Below, one piece after another: positions 53,825-62,898 of a stretch of 64,000 nucleotides of DNA. This stretch comes from UBA7702 sp040776805. GTDB taxonomy: Bacteria; Bacillota; Dehalobacteriia; UBA7702. The position numbers were made by a program, and so were the translations under genes. Where the stretch lies: the NCBI GenBank assembly GCA_040776805.1, contig JAXGZS010000003.1, positions 124,001 to 188,000 on the forward strand. The letters are read 5' to 3'. How positions within the stretch are numbered: the first letter of the stretch is position 1; the number at the start of each line of letters is the position of its first letter. The notes under the pieces are model-generated. The model was not told the origin of the DNA, made no database searches, and saw nothing but the letters and a program-made list of their open reading frames with translations.

Positions 53825-54833
53825 TTTTTAAGCTCACTTCCTTTCCCCCAAAAGTTTTCGGCTGAATAAAACGGTCGATGATTGGCGTCACGCAGTTCAT
53901 CAGCAGAATGGAATAGCAAACCCCTTCGGGGTAGCCGCCGAGCAAACGGATGAGCACGGTAATGGCCCCTGCCCCCGCCGCAAAAATCACTTTGCCCAAA
54001 CGGGTGATGGGAGACGTGACCATATCCGTGGCCATGAAAAAGGCGCCGATGATCAAGCCGCCGGCCATCATGTGGAAAAGCGGATCCCCGGTCATGAAGC
54101 CACTTGGCCCAAAAATCCAGGTAAGGATGCCCACGGTACCGATCATGGTGACGGGAATGACCCAATCGACAATCCCTTTATAAATCAGGAAAATACCGCC
54201 AAGTATCAGTAATATGGTAGAGGTTTCGCCGATACAGCCGTTTCTTAAACCCAAAAACAGCGCTTTATAAAGTTCAAAATGACCGCCGAAGGTTTCCAGA
54301 AGGGCTTCGTAGCCTTGCATTTTTAAAATATTTAAAGGTGTGGCACTGGTGGTGGTATCCACGGCGGTGGTCACGGAAGTCCAGGTCGTCATCATCACAG
54401 GCCAGGACACCATCAACGCCGCGCGGCCGATGTGCGCCGGGTTAAAGATATTTTGGCCCAAACCGCCCATGGAGTGTTTGGCGACGACGATGGCAATGAA
54501 GGAACCGACAATCGGCACAAACAGCGGCACGCCGGGAGGCAGGCACATGGCCAAGAGCAACCCGCATAAAAACGCGCTGCCGTCATTGACCGTGATCTTT
54601 TTCTTTAATATTTTTTGTGTCAGGGCTTCAAAGGCCACTGCCGAGAAGCTACCCACTAAAAGGGTCTGCAATGCGGGCAAACCGAAATGCCAAACGGAAA
54701 ATATCACCGCGGGCAAAAGGGCGATGACCACCATCCACATAATTTTCTTGACCGAAGTATTCGCAAAAATATGCGGTGAAGACGAAACGATCAATTTTTT
54801 TGCGGTTTGTTCGCGTTCGATTTCTACGCTCAT
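53814..54833 (-). CDS. rnfD: Rnf complex subunit RnfD (covalent FMN)
   Basis: A 339-residue membrane subunit with about nine helices and the FMN-threonine region TTSATPLNIL. ATG 54833 overlaps the TGA of rnfC, with AAGGAGGT upstream in rnfC. Confidence 0.95.
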   Translation of the reverse strand: MSVEIEREQTAKKLIVSSSPHIFANTSVKKIMWMVVIALLPAVIFSVWHFGLPALQTLLVGSFSAVAFEALTQKILKKKITVNDGSAFLCGLLLAMCLPPGVPLFVPIVGSFIAIVVAKHSMGGLGQNIFNPAHIGRAALMVSWPVMMTTWTSVTTAVDTTTSATPLNILKMQGYEALLETFGGHFELYKALFLGLRNGCIGETSTILLILGGIFLIYKGIVDWVIPVTMIGTVGILTWIFGPSGFMTGDPLFHMMAGGLIIGAFFMATDMVTSPITRLGKVIFAAGAGAITVLIRLLGGYPEGVCYSILLMNCVTPIIDRFIQPKTFGGKEVSLKNDK

Positions 54834-56152
54834 TTGCTTACCTCCTTCTTTTTGGCCGACAGTTTTTTGGAATAACGGATCAGATGAACGATTCTGCGCT
54901 TGGCGGGACAGACATAGGCGCAGCAGCCGCATTCAATGCAGTCCATGAGATGATAATCGTTCAGCGCTTCTTCCGCTAAGGAGCGTTCGCCGAGGATGCT
55001 CAACATACTCGGATTTAACCCCATGGGACAGGCGGTGAGACATTTCCCACAGCGAATGCAGGCAGTCTGAGGCCCGTCGTTGATTTCCTCTTTGGTGAAG
55101 GCCAAAATACCGTTGACTCCTTTGATGATGGGAGCTTCGGTGGTGTATTGAGCGACTCCCATCATGGGGCCGCCGGCAATGATTTTTTCCGGAGGTATGC
55201 TGTAACCGCCGCAGGCTTCAATGGCATCGGCAAAGCTCGCGCCGATTCTCAAATTGAGATTTTTCGGTTCTTTGATCGCGCTGCCGCTGACGGTGACCAC
55301 TCTTTCCAGGAGGGGCATCCCGTCTCTGACCGCATCGCAGACAGCGATGGCGGTGGCCACGTTTTGTACCACAATACCAACGGCCATGGGCAATTTACCG
55401 GAGGGAACTTCCCGGTCGGTCAACAGTTTGATCAGGGTTTTTTCCGCCCCATGGGGATATCTGGTGGGTACCGCGCAAACCCTAACGCCGGTGCCGGCAA
55501 GGGCTTTTTCCGTTGCTTCCACGGCGTTTTGTTTGTTGTCTTCGATCCCCAAAATAACGTTTTTCACGTTAAGTACTTTTTTCAGAATCAAAATACCGGT
55601 GGCCAGACGCTCCGTGTATTCCAGCATCATGCGGTGATCCGACGTCAAATACGGTTCGCATTCGGCGCCGTTGATGACCAGCGTATCAATGGGATATTCT
55701 TTGGGTGGACAGAGCTTCACATAGGTGGGGAACGTCGCCCCGCCTAAGCCAACGATACCGGCGTCTTTGATGATACCAATGATTTCTTCGGCATCAAGTT
55801 TCTGCCAATCTCTTTTTGTTAAAACGTCTTCCGCCCACTCATCCTTTCCGTCGCTTTCGATGGTAACCGCCAAGCATTTGCCCATAACGGGGTGGGGTTG
55901 GTCGGCGACACTCGTTACTTTTCCGGAAATGGTGGCGTGAATGTTACTGGATACCGGGCCGCAGCCTTCGGCAATCAGTTGTCCCTTTTTGACCTCATCA
56001 CCTTTTTTCACGATTGGTTTGCTTGCCGCGCCAATGTGCTGACTAACGGGAATTACCACTTTTTGCGGCACTTTGCCGCTTTCTATGGCCTTTCCGTCGG
56101 TTGGTGTTTTGTGGGTATTGGGATGGATCCCCCATTTTCTTTTACCAAACAT
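54830..56152 (-). CDS. rnfC: Rnf complex subunit RnfC (NADH-binding)
   Basis: The peripheral subunit that reduces NAD+, with an FMN fold. The 440-residue protein has GLGGATFPTYVKL, NGAECEPYLTSDHRMM and the 4Fe-4S motifs CIRCGKCLTACPMGLNP and CIECGCCAYVCPAKR at the C-terminus. It leads the structural genes in order C-D-G-E-A-B, the order seen in acetogens and other clostridia. Family knowledge predicts Na+ or H+ pumping coupled to ferredoxin:NAD+ electron flow. Confidence 0.96.
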   Translation of the reverse strand: MFGKRKWGIHPNTHKTPTDGKAIESGKVPQKVVIPVSQHIGAASKPIVKKGDEVKKGQLIAEGCGPVSSNIHATISGKVTSVADQPHPVMGKCLAVTIESDGKDEWAEDVLTKRDWQKLDAEEIIGIIKDAGIVGLGGATFPTYVKLCPPKEYPIDTLVINGAECEPYLTSDHRMMLEYTERLATGILILKKVLNVKNVILGIEDNKQNAVEATEKALAGTGVRVCAVPTRYPHGAEKTLIKLLTDREVPSGKLPMAVGIVVQNVATAIAVCDAVRDGMPLLERVVTVSGSAIKEPKNLNLRIGASFADAIEACGGYSIPPEKIIAGGPMMGVAQYTTEAPIIKGVNGILAFTKEEINDGPQTACIRCGKCLTACPMGLNPSMLSILGERSLAEEALNDYHLMDCIECGCCAYVCPAKRRIVHLIRYSKKLSAKKKEVSK

Positions 56153-56163
56153 TTGAACCTCTC

Positions 56164-56577
56164 CTAATTGTTTCTTTCGATTTTAACGATCGTTGGTTTT
56201 TCCGATTGCAATGATTTATCCAATCGTCTGACGAAAACAAAGGCGGCCAAACCGAAGAGCGAGCCGCCGGAAATCATCAATAATTTTTCGGAAAGCATAA
56301 ATCGGAACGATAAATAGTAACCAAGGACGATGCCTAAAATCACAGCCAGTAAAGGTAATAAGAATAGTATAAATGCTGCTAAGACCCCGTTCATCGCTTT
56401 GTCTTCGATGAGCACACGATCGCCCACAGCGGCTTTAGCCTCATTGACGACGTCAAGGATCATCGCATTGCTGCCAGGACACATGCCACAATGGTCACAA
56501 TCCCCATGTATGCTGGCTCTGACTTTTGCCATATGCCCAGTAACTTCGATGACGACGCCTTCCGTCAATTCTTTCAT
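56164..56577 (-). CDS. RseC/SoxR-reducing-system-like protein heading the rnf operon
   Basis: A 137-residue protein with an N-terminal beta domain and a CDHCGMCPGS cysteine cluster, then two membrane helices and a basic tail. This is the RseC pattern; RseC-type proteins often accompany Rnf/Rsx genes. ATG 56577 has GAGGTGAT upstream. It may help assemble or protect the redox centres. Confidence 0.88.
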   Translation of the reverse strand: MKELTEGVVIEVTGHMAKVRASIHGDCDHCGMCPGSNAMILDVVNEAKAAVGDRVLIEDKAMNGVLAAFILFLLPLLAVILGIVLGYYLSFRFMLSEKLLMISGGSLFGLAAFVFVRRLDKSLQSEKPTIVKIERNN

Positions 56578-57097
56578 CGGATCACCTCGTTTCCTATCAA
56601 ACCATATGTTTTCCACTGGCTGTTTCTTCATTTTTTAAACATTTTAATTTTAATGAAGCGTAAAAATAATCTAAAATTCTCGTTGAAAACCACCCTCCTT
56701 GTTTTATCCTTCTAACCTGCGCGAACCTGCGGAAAGAAGGACTCCATAATCAGCGGTTGGGCTTTTCGCTTTTGCGCTTTTCACAACCAAATTGTCTTTC
56801 TTGCTGGTCATTCGTAGCTTTTTACACTGTTGCTGTCGAATAATGCAGAATCCTCTCTTATTATAAAAAAAAATTATAGATTCCATTAAAAAAAATTATA
56901 ATATACCCGTCTTTTTATGTCGAGATAATATTTTTTTCATGTACTGTCAAATACTTTAAAAAATTGCTCATTTTCAATTATTTTTGCTCTTTTTGCCTGA
57001 ATCTTCCCCTGGCAGTCAGCAAAATCCCACTAAAACACAGGGAAATAGACAATGTGCCATGGGGCATTTTTTTCAATTCCCGAGACTACCTTTGTGT
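56578..57097. other. AT-rich spacer upstream of the rnf operon, no gene seen
   Basis: About 520 bases. Small ORFs in it lack ribosome-binding sites. A short inverted repeat, TCCTTCT with AGAAGGA (56707-56741), encloses two direct copies of AACCTGCG. On the minus strand TTGACA (56950-56945) with TATCTC 17 bases on may be a weak promoter that would give a leader of about 350 nt. Confidence 0.45.
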
Positions 57098-58360
57098 TCA
57101 TCTTTTGTCCAAAGAGGATGGCGGATCCTGTAAAACCTCCATTAGTTTTGCCCAAAGGATTTTGGTTTGCTCAAAAGCGGCGTAATGCTCTTCCACCGCC
57201 GCCGCGTATTTTCTCAGTTCCGGCAGTATTTTCATGAAGGACTTTTTATTAAAATAGTCGCAAATCAAGGGCAGCGTCTCTTTTAGTTGTCTTTCCATCA
57301 TTTCAAGTTTTTCCTCATAATGGGCGCGATCAGTGATATAGAGCAGGAGCGGTTTATAGCGAATCCAACCGATGCAGGCTGTGTAAAACCGTCGCAGGAT
57401 GGTTTCTGATTCCGCAGTGATGGGTTTTAGCTGCCGCGGTAAAACGCCGGAGAGCAAATGTTTGTAGGCGGAAAAACCGTCGTGGAAAGTGTAGCAGGGA
57501 ACCCTCATCACCTCTCTTTGGCTTAAACAGGTGCTTAAAAAGGTATCTTCGCCCCGAGCCCCCGGGGGGTTGTAAAAAGGAAACACCCTTGACGGATCTC
57601 TTAAATTGATGCAGAGGTTAGAGCCGGAAATAAATTTTGTGTGCTGGATTTCCGGTTCGCTGACGACCTCTTCGGCGATGAGAATATCGGTTTCGGCATA
57701 GGTGACACCGCCGTTATGCAGCACCTTCTTCATGTTCTCCCAGTTTAAAATATCATTGCTAAGGGCTCCGATGAACTGTTGGAATATGGCCTCCGGCAAT
57801 CGATCGGTAAAATCAAAGGCCAGGATCGGGGAAATATAGCCGCAATGATAACCGCAGGTAATATCGGCAGCGGCGATATTCTCCAAATGCTTTGTCAGTA
57901 CGTGCTGACCGCTCCAAAGCGCCACGTTTTTGTTTTTTGTGACCGCCACAGGGTATTCGTCGTCGTCGAGAAAAAGCAGATAGTCAATGTTGTTCTTGAT
58001 GGCGTAATAAAGGATGATGTTGCGCTGGGCCGCGTAGCCTTTGCCGAAAAGGAGGTCGGCGTTTTCCTCATTGGCAATACCGTATTGTTTCAATTCATCT
58101 TGGGCCCGGGCGATCTCCTGGGAGCCGATGAAAAAGGCGTTTTCAATCAACGCCGAAATGGTGCCGGGAATTGCCGTATAGTCCGCCTTTTTCGTCCCCC
58201 GATACTTGAGGTCATAGGCGACAAACAAGTTTATTTTGATGTTTTCGTCGCCGATTAAACCGGATTCCCGCCAATTCAAAAAATAGCTTTTTAAAAGATG
58301 CAAAAATTGCTTTCTGCCGGTGGCAAAGCCGATGCCAACGTTGATGGTTTCTTTTTTCAT
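57098..58360 (-). CDS. Glycosyltransferase-like protein, unknown function
   Basis: A 420-residue soluble protein (MKKETINVGIGFATGRKQFL...). A GT-A-type signal, YLLFLDDDEYPV near residue 135, with three Asp in a row after hydrophobic residues, suggests nucleotide-sugar and metal binding. Further blocks are ADITCGYHCGY and NPPGARGEDTFLSTCL. The last 100 residues are helical. It has a good GGAG ribosome-binding site and stands alone in AT-rich surroundings, which may point to later acquisition. I cannot name the donor or acceptor. Confidence 0.7.
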   Translation of the reverse strand: MKKETINVGIGFATGRKQFLHLLKSYFLNWRESGLIGDENIKINLFVAYDLKYRGTKKADYTAIPGTISALIENAFFIGSQEIARAQDELKQYGIANEENADLLFGKGYAAQRNIILYYAIKNNIDYLLFLDDDEYPVAVTKNKNVALWSGQHVLTKHLENIAAADITCGYHCGYISPILAFDFTDRLPEAIFQQFIGALSNDILNWENMKKVLHNGGVTYAETDILIAEEVVSEPEIQHTKFISGSNLCINLRDPSRVFPFYNPPGARGEDTFLSTCLSQREVMRVPCYTFHDGFSAYKHLLSGVLPRQLKPITAESETILRRFYTACIGWIRYKPLLLYITDRAHYEEKLEMMERQLKETLPLICDYFNKKSFMKILPELRKYAAAVEEHYAAFEQTKILWAKLMEVLQDPPSSLDKR

Positions 58361-58398
58361 TATATAACTCCTTTTCTAACCCATCCCATAATAAAAAA

Positions 58399-58440
58399 CA
58401 CATAAATCGCGTGCCTCCTATTCCCGGCATGACTTATGTG
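58399..58440 (-). terminator. Hairpin with U-tract in the leader of the glycosyltransferase-like gene
   Basis: On the minus strand CACATAA...GCC pairs with GGC...TTATGTG and is followed by TTTTTTATT (58398-58390), only about 30 bases before the start codon. It lies downstream of a promoter on the same strand, as an attenuator would. Confidence 0.6.
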
Positions 58441-58490
58441 CTGTTCCTATTCTTTCACGGAATCGGTATCACCTTGTTTCTATATAATAT

Positions 58491-58519
58491 ATCATAACAC
58501 AAAATAATATTTATTGCAA
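58491..58519 (-). promoter_or_regulatory. Promoter of the glycosyltransferase-like gene
   Basis: On the minus strand TTGCAA (58519-58514), 17-bp spacer, TATGAT (58496-58491). Confidence 0.5.
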
Positions 58520-58558
58520 AAGATCGCATTTTTTAGCGTGATAAAAGCATGATCCTGA

Positions 58559-58587
58559 TTGACATTGTTTTTTTCTTATGTTAAAAT
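58559..58587 (+). promoter_or_regulatory. Sigma-A promoter of the thiamine operon
   Basis: TTGACA at 58559-58564, 17 bases, TAAAAT at 58582-58587, about 10 bases before the riboswitch. Confidence 0.85.
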
Positions 58588-58597
58588 AAATAAAATT

Positions 58598-58691
58598 CAG
58601 GGGAGCTTGTATCAGCAGGCTGAGAGGAAGTGCTCAAACTTCGACCCTTTAACCTGATGTGGGTAATGCCACCGTAGGGAGTAAGGAATAC
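58598..58691 (+). ncRNA. TPP riboswitch (THI element)
   Basis: The conserved parts appear in order: GGGGAGCTTGTATCAG, GGCTGAGAGGAAG, ACCCTTTAACCTGATGTGGG and TAATGCCACCGTAGGGA. With the terminator just behind it, TPP should switch off the cytX-thiM-thiE-HAD-thiD operon. Confidence 0.97.
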
Positions 58692-58700
58692 TTGCTTTTC

Positions 58701-58737
58701 ACGGCCCATGCCTCATCGGCAGCGGTCGTTTTTGTTT
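58701..58737 (+). terminator. Terminator controlled by the TPP riboswitch
   Basis: ACGGCC pairs with GGTCGT and TGCC with GGCA inside it, followed by TTTTTGTTT. Confidence 0.8.
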
Positions 58738-58758
58738 CCCCCTTATGGAAGTAGGAAT

Positions 58759-59937
58759 ATGATGACAGAAAAAAAGACCTCGATTTTTACCAACAGTTTG
58801 ATTTGGTTCGGCGCGGCGGTTTCCATTGCTGAAATTCTCACCGGCACGTTCATCGCTCCCCTCGGTTTTACCAAGGGTTTTTGCGCGATTTTGATCGGCC
58901 ATCTCATCGGCTGTACGTTCCTTTTTTTGGCCGGTCTGATCGGCGGGAGAACGGAAAAGAGCGCCATGGAAACGGTAAAAATGTCCTTTGGACAAAAGGG
59001 TTCCCTGCTGTTTTCCTCTTTAAACGTCATGCAGCTTTTAGGCTGGACCGCGGTGATGATCATCAGCGGCGCCGCTGCCGCCAATGGCGTAACCCGTTTC
59101 GGCGGCGACGGATTCTGGAGCATCATCATCGGCGCTTTCATCATCCTTTGGATCGCAGTCGGCCTCCGCAATCTCGGAAAACTGAATCTCGTCGCCATGA
59201 GCGCTTTATTGATTCTGATGATCCTTTTGAGTAAATCGGCGTTTATCGTGAGCAACGGATTTCAGGCTGCTGACAGCATCAGCTTCGGCGCCGCGGTGGA
59301 ATTGTCCGTGGCGATGCCCCTCTCCTGGCTGCCGTTGATTTCCGATTATACCCGCAAGGCGAAAAAGCCCTTCGGCGCTACACTGATGAGCGTTTTGGTG
59401 TATTTTGCGGCCAGTTCCTGGATGTATCTGATCGGTATGGGCGCCGCGATTTACACCGGAGAGAGCGACGTTACCGCCATGCTGCTCAAAGCCGGCCTCG
59501 GCGTTGGCGCCTTGATCATCGTGGTGTTTTCCACGGTGACCACGACATTCCTCGATACGTATTCCGCCGGCGTCAGCGCGGTGAGTATTTCGCCGCGGAT
59601 CAAGGAAAAACCGGCGGCGGTCATTGTCTGCCTCGCCGGTACGCTCCTTGCCATCTTCACACCCATCACCCAGCTGGAAAACTTTCTCTATCTGATCGGT
59701 TCGGTTTTCGCGCCGATGATCGCCATTATGATTGTGGATTACTTCTTTTTCAAGAAAGACTGCTCACAGCAAAACGTCGTCTGGGCCAATCTTATTTTGT
59801 GGTTCATCGGCTTTGTGATATACCGCCTTTTCCTTGCCGTCGATACCCCCGTCGGCATCAGCCTGCCGGTCATGGCCATCGTTGCCCTGTTGGCAATCGT
59901 GAAAAATAAAATCATGGGAGAACAAGAGAAATGCTAA
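58759..59937 (+). CDS. cytX: Hydroxymethylpyrimidine transporter CytX
   Basis: A 392-residue permease of the nucleobase:cation symporter-1 family with about 12 membrane segments (start MMTEKKTSIFTNSLIWFGAAVSIAEI). This branch, found behind TPP riboswitches, takes up the pyrimidine part of thiamine (HMP). Two adjacent ATGs can serve. The end overlaps thiM by 7 bases. Confidence 0.9.
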   Translation: MMTEKKTSIFTNSLIWFGAAVSIAEILTGTFIAPLGFTKGFCAILIGHLIGCTFLFLAGLIGGRTEKSAMETVKMSFGQKGSLLFSSLNVMQLLGWTAVMIISGAAAANGVTRFGGDGFWSIIIGAFIILWIAVGLRNLGKLNLVAMSALLILMILLSKSAFIVSNGFQAADSISFGAAVELSVAMPLSWLPLISDYTRKAKKPFGATLMSVLVYFAASSWMYLIGMGAAIYTGESDVTAMLLKAGLGVGALIIVVFSTVTTTFLDTYSAGVSAVSISPRIKEKPAAVIVCLAGTLLAIFTPITQLENFLYLIGSVFAPMIAIMIVDYFFFKKDCSQQNVVWANLILWFIGFVIYRLFLAVDTPVGISLPVMAIVALLAIVKNKIMGEQEKC

Positions 59938-60752
59938 AAGAAATGCTGCTCAACGTGAGAGAGAAAACACCCCTCATCCATAATATTACCAATTATGTTA
60001 CCGTCAACGACTGCGCCAATCTTTTGCTGGGCTGCGGCGCTTCACCGATCATGGCCGACGATCTTGACGAAGCGGCGGAAATCACCTCCCTTTGCGGTGG
60101 CCTCACCGTCAATATCGGCACTTTGAATCAAAATACGATTCCCTCCATGTTTGCCGCCGGTCAAAAAGCCAACGAGCTAAGCCATCCCGTTGTGCTGGAT
60201 CCCGTGGGCGCCGGAGCTTCGAAACTGCGCACGGATACAGCTTTTCGCCTGCTGAAGGAGGTGAAATTCACGGTGATCCGGGGCAATATTTCCGAAATCA
60301 AAACCATCGCCATGGGCCGCGGCACAACAAAAGGCGTCGATGCCGACGCCGCCGACGCGGTAACCGGCGCGACCCTCGATGAAACGGTGGTTCTCGCGAA
60401 AAACCTGGCCCTTGAAACCGGCGCCATCATCGTCATCACCGGCGCCATTGACATTGTCAGCGATGGCGAAAAGGCTTTTTGCATCTTTAACGGGCATCCT
60501 TTCATGAGCAAGATCACCGGCACCGGCTGTCAGCTTTCTTGTCTGATCGCGGCGTATCTCACCGCCAATCCCGAGTCGCCGCTCATTGCTACGGTGGCGG
60601 CGGTCTGCGCTATGGGTCTTTGCGGCGAAAAAGCTTATGAACGCATGACGGACCTTGACGGCAACGCCTCCTACCGAAACTATATCCTCGACGCGATTTA
60701 CCGTCTCTCCGGAGACGATCTGGAAAGCGATGGAAAATATGAATTGCGCTGA
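59931..60752 (+). CDS. thiM: Hydroxyethylthiazole kinase
   Basis: Salvages the thiazole moiety by phosphorylation. The 273-residue protein has HNITNYVTVNDCAN at the N-terminus, DPVGAGASKLR, and the anion hole GTGCQLSCLIAAYL near the end. It overlaps both neighbours, cytX and thiE. Confidence 0.96.
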   Translation: MLKEMLLNVREKTPLIHNITNYVTVNDCANLLLGCGASPIMADDLDEAAEITSLCGGLTVNIGTLNQNTIPSMFAAGQKANELSHPVVLDPVGAGASKLRTDTAFRLLKEVKFTVIRGNISEIKTIAMGRGTTKGVDADAADAVTGATLDETVVLAKNLALETGAIIVITGAIDIVSDGEKAFCIFNGHPFMSKITGTGCQLSCLIAAYLTANPESPLIATVAAVCAMGLCGEKAYERMTDLDGNASYRNYILDAIYRLSGDDLESDGKYELR

Positions 60753-61389
60753 TACCGTTAAAAAAGCAATGCTGCTCTACGCTGTCACCGACAGGGCCTG
60801 GTGCGGCAAAGAAACATTGCCCGAACAAGTAGAGCGCGCCTTAAAAGGCGGTGCTACTTGTATTCAGCTGCGGGAGAAAACCCTGGACGACGCTGCCTTT
60901 CTCAAAGAGGCGCTGCTTTTGAAAGAGCTTTGCCGTGCCTATCGTGTCCCCCTGATCATCAACGATAACGTCGATGTCGCCCTGAAGTGCGGCGCCGACG
61001 GAATCCACGTCGGTCAACAGGATATGGGAGCGAAAAACGTCCGTGCGCTTGCCGGCCCTAAGATGATCGTCGGCGTTTCCGTCCAAAATGTGGCCCAGGC
61101 AGTCCTTGCGGAGCAGGGCGGCGCCGACTATTTCGGTGTCGGCGCGGTTTTTGCCACGTCTACAAAATTGGATGCCGATGCGGTCAGTCACGAAACCTTA
61201 AAAGCGATCTGTGACGCGGTGACTCTCCCTGTGGTGGCCATCGGCGGCATTACGAAAGACAATCTATTAGAACTTGCCGGCAGCGGCGTCCACGGCGTGG
61301 CTCTCGTTTCCGCGATTTTCGGCAGTGAGGATATTGAAGGGGAATGCCGCGCTTTATACTCCCTTTCCGAAAGAATGGTGCTGTTATGA
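60730..61389 (+). CDS. thiE: Thiamine-phosphate synthase
   Basis: Joins HMP-PP and thiazole phosphate. The TIM-barrel has YAVTDRAW, IQLREKTLDDAAF, INDNVDVALKCGADGIHVGQ and GVGAVFATSTK. ATG 60730 overlaps thiM by 23 bases; ATGs at 60739 and 60769 are alternatives. About 219 residues. Confidence 0.94.
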   Translation: MENMNCADTVKKAMLLYAVTDRAWCGKETLPEQVERALKGGATCIQLREKTLDDAAFLKEALLLKELCRAYRVPLIINDNVDVALKCGADGIHVGQQDMGAKNVRALAGPKMIVGVSVQNVAQAVLAEQGGADYFGVGAVFATSTKLDADAVSHETLKAICDAVTLPVVAIGGITKDNLLELAGSGVHGVALVSAIFGSEDIEGECRALYSLSERMVLL

Positions 61390-62030
61390 GAATTAAGGGA
61401 GCGGTTTTTGATCTTGACGGGACTTTATTAAATACCATGTCCATCTGGCATACCATTGGCGCGGATTATTTGCTCAGCCGCGGCATCCTGCCTCGGGAAA
61501 ACCTTGGTGTGGTCTTCAAAGATCTCAGTTTTTACCAGGCGGCCTGCTATTATCAAAGGGAATACGGACTGAGCGAAAGCACCGTCGAAATCATCGACGG
61601 TGTCACCAGATTGATGGAATCCACCTATCTTGATCAGGCGGTTCCCAAAGATGGCGTAAAAGCGGTCCTTTCACGATTTGAAAGTCAGGGTGTGAAGATG
61701 TGCGTCACAACAGCCAATGAAAAGCCCTTGGCCGAAGCGGCCCTGGAACGCTGTGGCTTGTTGCACTATTTTGCTAAGGTTTTAACTTGCGGTGAGATCG
61801 GCCACGGCAAGGATGAACCGCAAATATTTGAGACCGCCCGATCTTTGCTGGGGACAAAAAAGGAAGAAACCTATGTTTTTGAAGACGCGCTTCATGCCGT
61901 GGTCAGCGCCAAAGATGCGGGGTATCCTGTGGTTGGTGTTTTTGACCCTTTGGAAGATCGCCAGGAGGAAATAAAAAACCTCGCGGATTATTACATCAAT
62001 TCCTTTTTGGAAATGGAGGCTATGCTATGA
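61386..62030 (+). CDS. HAD-family hydrolase inside the thiamine operon
   Basis: A 214-residue phosphatase of the beta-phosphoglucomutase/Cof-like HAD branch, with motif I FDLDGTLLNT, motif II CVTTANEKP, and motif III/IV KDEPQIF...VFEDA. It overlaps thiE and thiD by ATGA on both sides, so its product is fixed to the pathway. Thiamine phosphate or a pathway intermediate is the likely substrate, which would free thiamine or clear dead-end phosphates. The exact substrate is inferred from position only. Confidence 0.88.
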   Translation: MRIKGAVFDLDGTLLNTMSIWHTIGADYLLSRGILPRENLGVVFKDLSFYQAACYYQREYGLSESTVEIIDGVTRLMESTYLDQAVPKDGVKAVLSRFESQGVKMCVTTANEKPLAEAALERCGLLHYFAKVLTCGEIGHGKDEPQIFETARSLLGTKKEETYVFEDALHAVVSAKDAGYPVVGVFDPLEDRQEEIKNLADYYINSFLEMEAML

Positions 62031-62806
62031 AAAAGGTTCTCACTGTCGCCGGTTCCGACTGCAGCGGCGGCGCGGGCATTCAGGCGGACATCAAAACCAT
62101 CACCGCCCATAAGATGTACGCCATGAGCGCCATCACGGCGCTGACGGCCCAAAACACCCTCGGTGTTACCGGTATCATGGAGGTCACACCATCCTTTGTC
62201 GCCGCGCAGTTGGACTGTATTTTTAGTGACATTGAACCCGATGCCGTCAAGATCGGCATGGTTGGCAACGGCGATATCATCAAAACCATTGTGGAAAAAT
62301 TGGGGCAATACAAGGCAAAAAATATCGTCGTGGATCCCGTTATGGTTTCTACCAGCGGCTCAAGGCTCCTTCCCGATACGGCGAAAGACGCTTTGATCGA
62401 GGAGTTGTTGCCCATCGCCACCGTCATGACGCCGAATATCCCTGAAGCGGAGGTGCTTTGCGGCTTCGCCATCAAAGACGAAGACGGTATGGTGCGCGCC
62501 GCCCGGGCCATCGGCGAGCGTTTCCCCGGCGCTGTTTTAGTCAAAGGCGGTCATTTGGTCAACGACGCCGTGGATTTGCTCTATGCCGACGGCAAATTGC
62601 AATGGTTTTCCGTCGAACGGGTTGATAATCCCAATACCCACGGCACCGGTTGTACCCTCTCTTCCGCCATTGCCTGCAACTTGGCGGCGGGCCATTCGTT
62701 GGCGGAAAGTATCCAAATGGCCAAAACATACTTAACCGGCGCTTTAAAAGTGATGCTTGACCTCGGTCAAGGCGCCGGACCCCTGGATCATACGTACCGC
62801 ATATAG
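62027..62806 (+). CDS. thiD: Hydroxymethylpyrimidine/phosphomethylpyrimidine kinase
   Basis: Phosphorylates HMP twice to HMP-PP for ThiE. The 259-residue ribokinase-fold protein has VAGSDCSGGAGIQADIKT, DPVMVSTSG and NTHGTGCTLSSAIA. It is the last gene of the operon, with a terminator behind it. Confidence 0.96.
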   Translation: MKKVLTVAGSDCSGGAGIQADIKTITAHKMYAMSAITALTAQNTLGVTGIMEVTPSFVAAQLDCIFSDIEPDAVKIGMVGNGDIIKTIVEKLGQYKAKNIVVDPVMVSTSGSRLLPDTAKDALIEELLPIATVMTPNIPEAEVLCGFAIKDEDGMVRAARAIGERFPGAVLVKGGHLVNDAVDLLYADGKLQWFSVERVDNPNTHGTGCTLSSAIACNLAAGHSLAESIQMAKTYLTGALKVMLDLGQGAGPLDHTYRI

Positions 62807-62827
62807 AAAGGTCGGCTAAAGCCTTAA

Positions 62828-62862
62828 ATGATAAAAACAGCGGAAATTCCGCTGTTTTTCTA
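62828..62862. terminator. Bidirectional terminator between thiD and the GT4 gene
   Basis: AAAAACAGCGG pairs with CCGCTGTTTTT around a short AAATT loop, giving T runs on both strands between convergent genes. Confidence 0.88.
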
Positions 62863-62898
62863 TTTACGCCATATTACGCCATATGGATGCCCCTTGTT

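Noticed and set aside
56704..56886. 60-codon minus-strand ORF upstream of the rnf operon
   Set aside because: No ribosome-binding site, odd composition, and it spans an inverted repeat; treated as non-coding.
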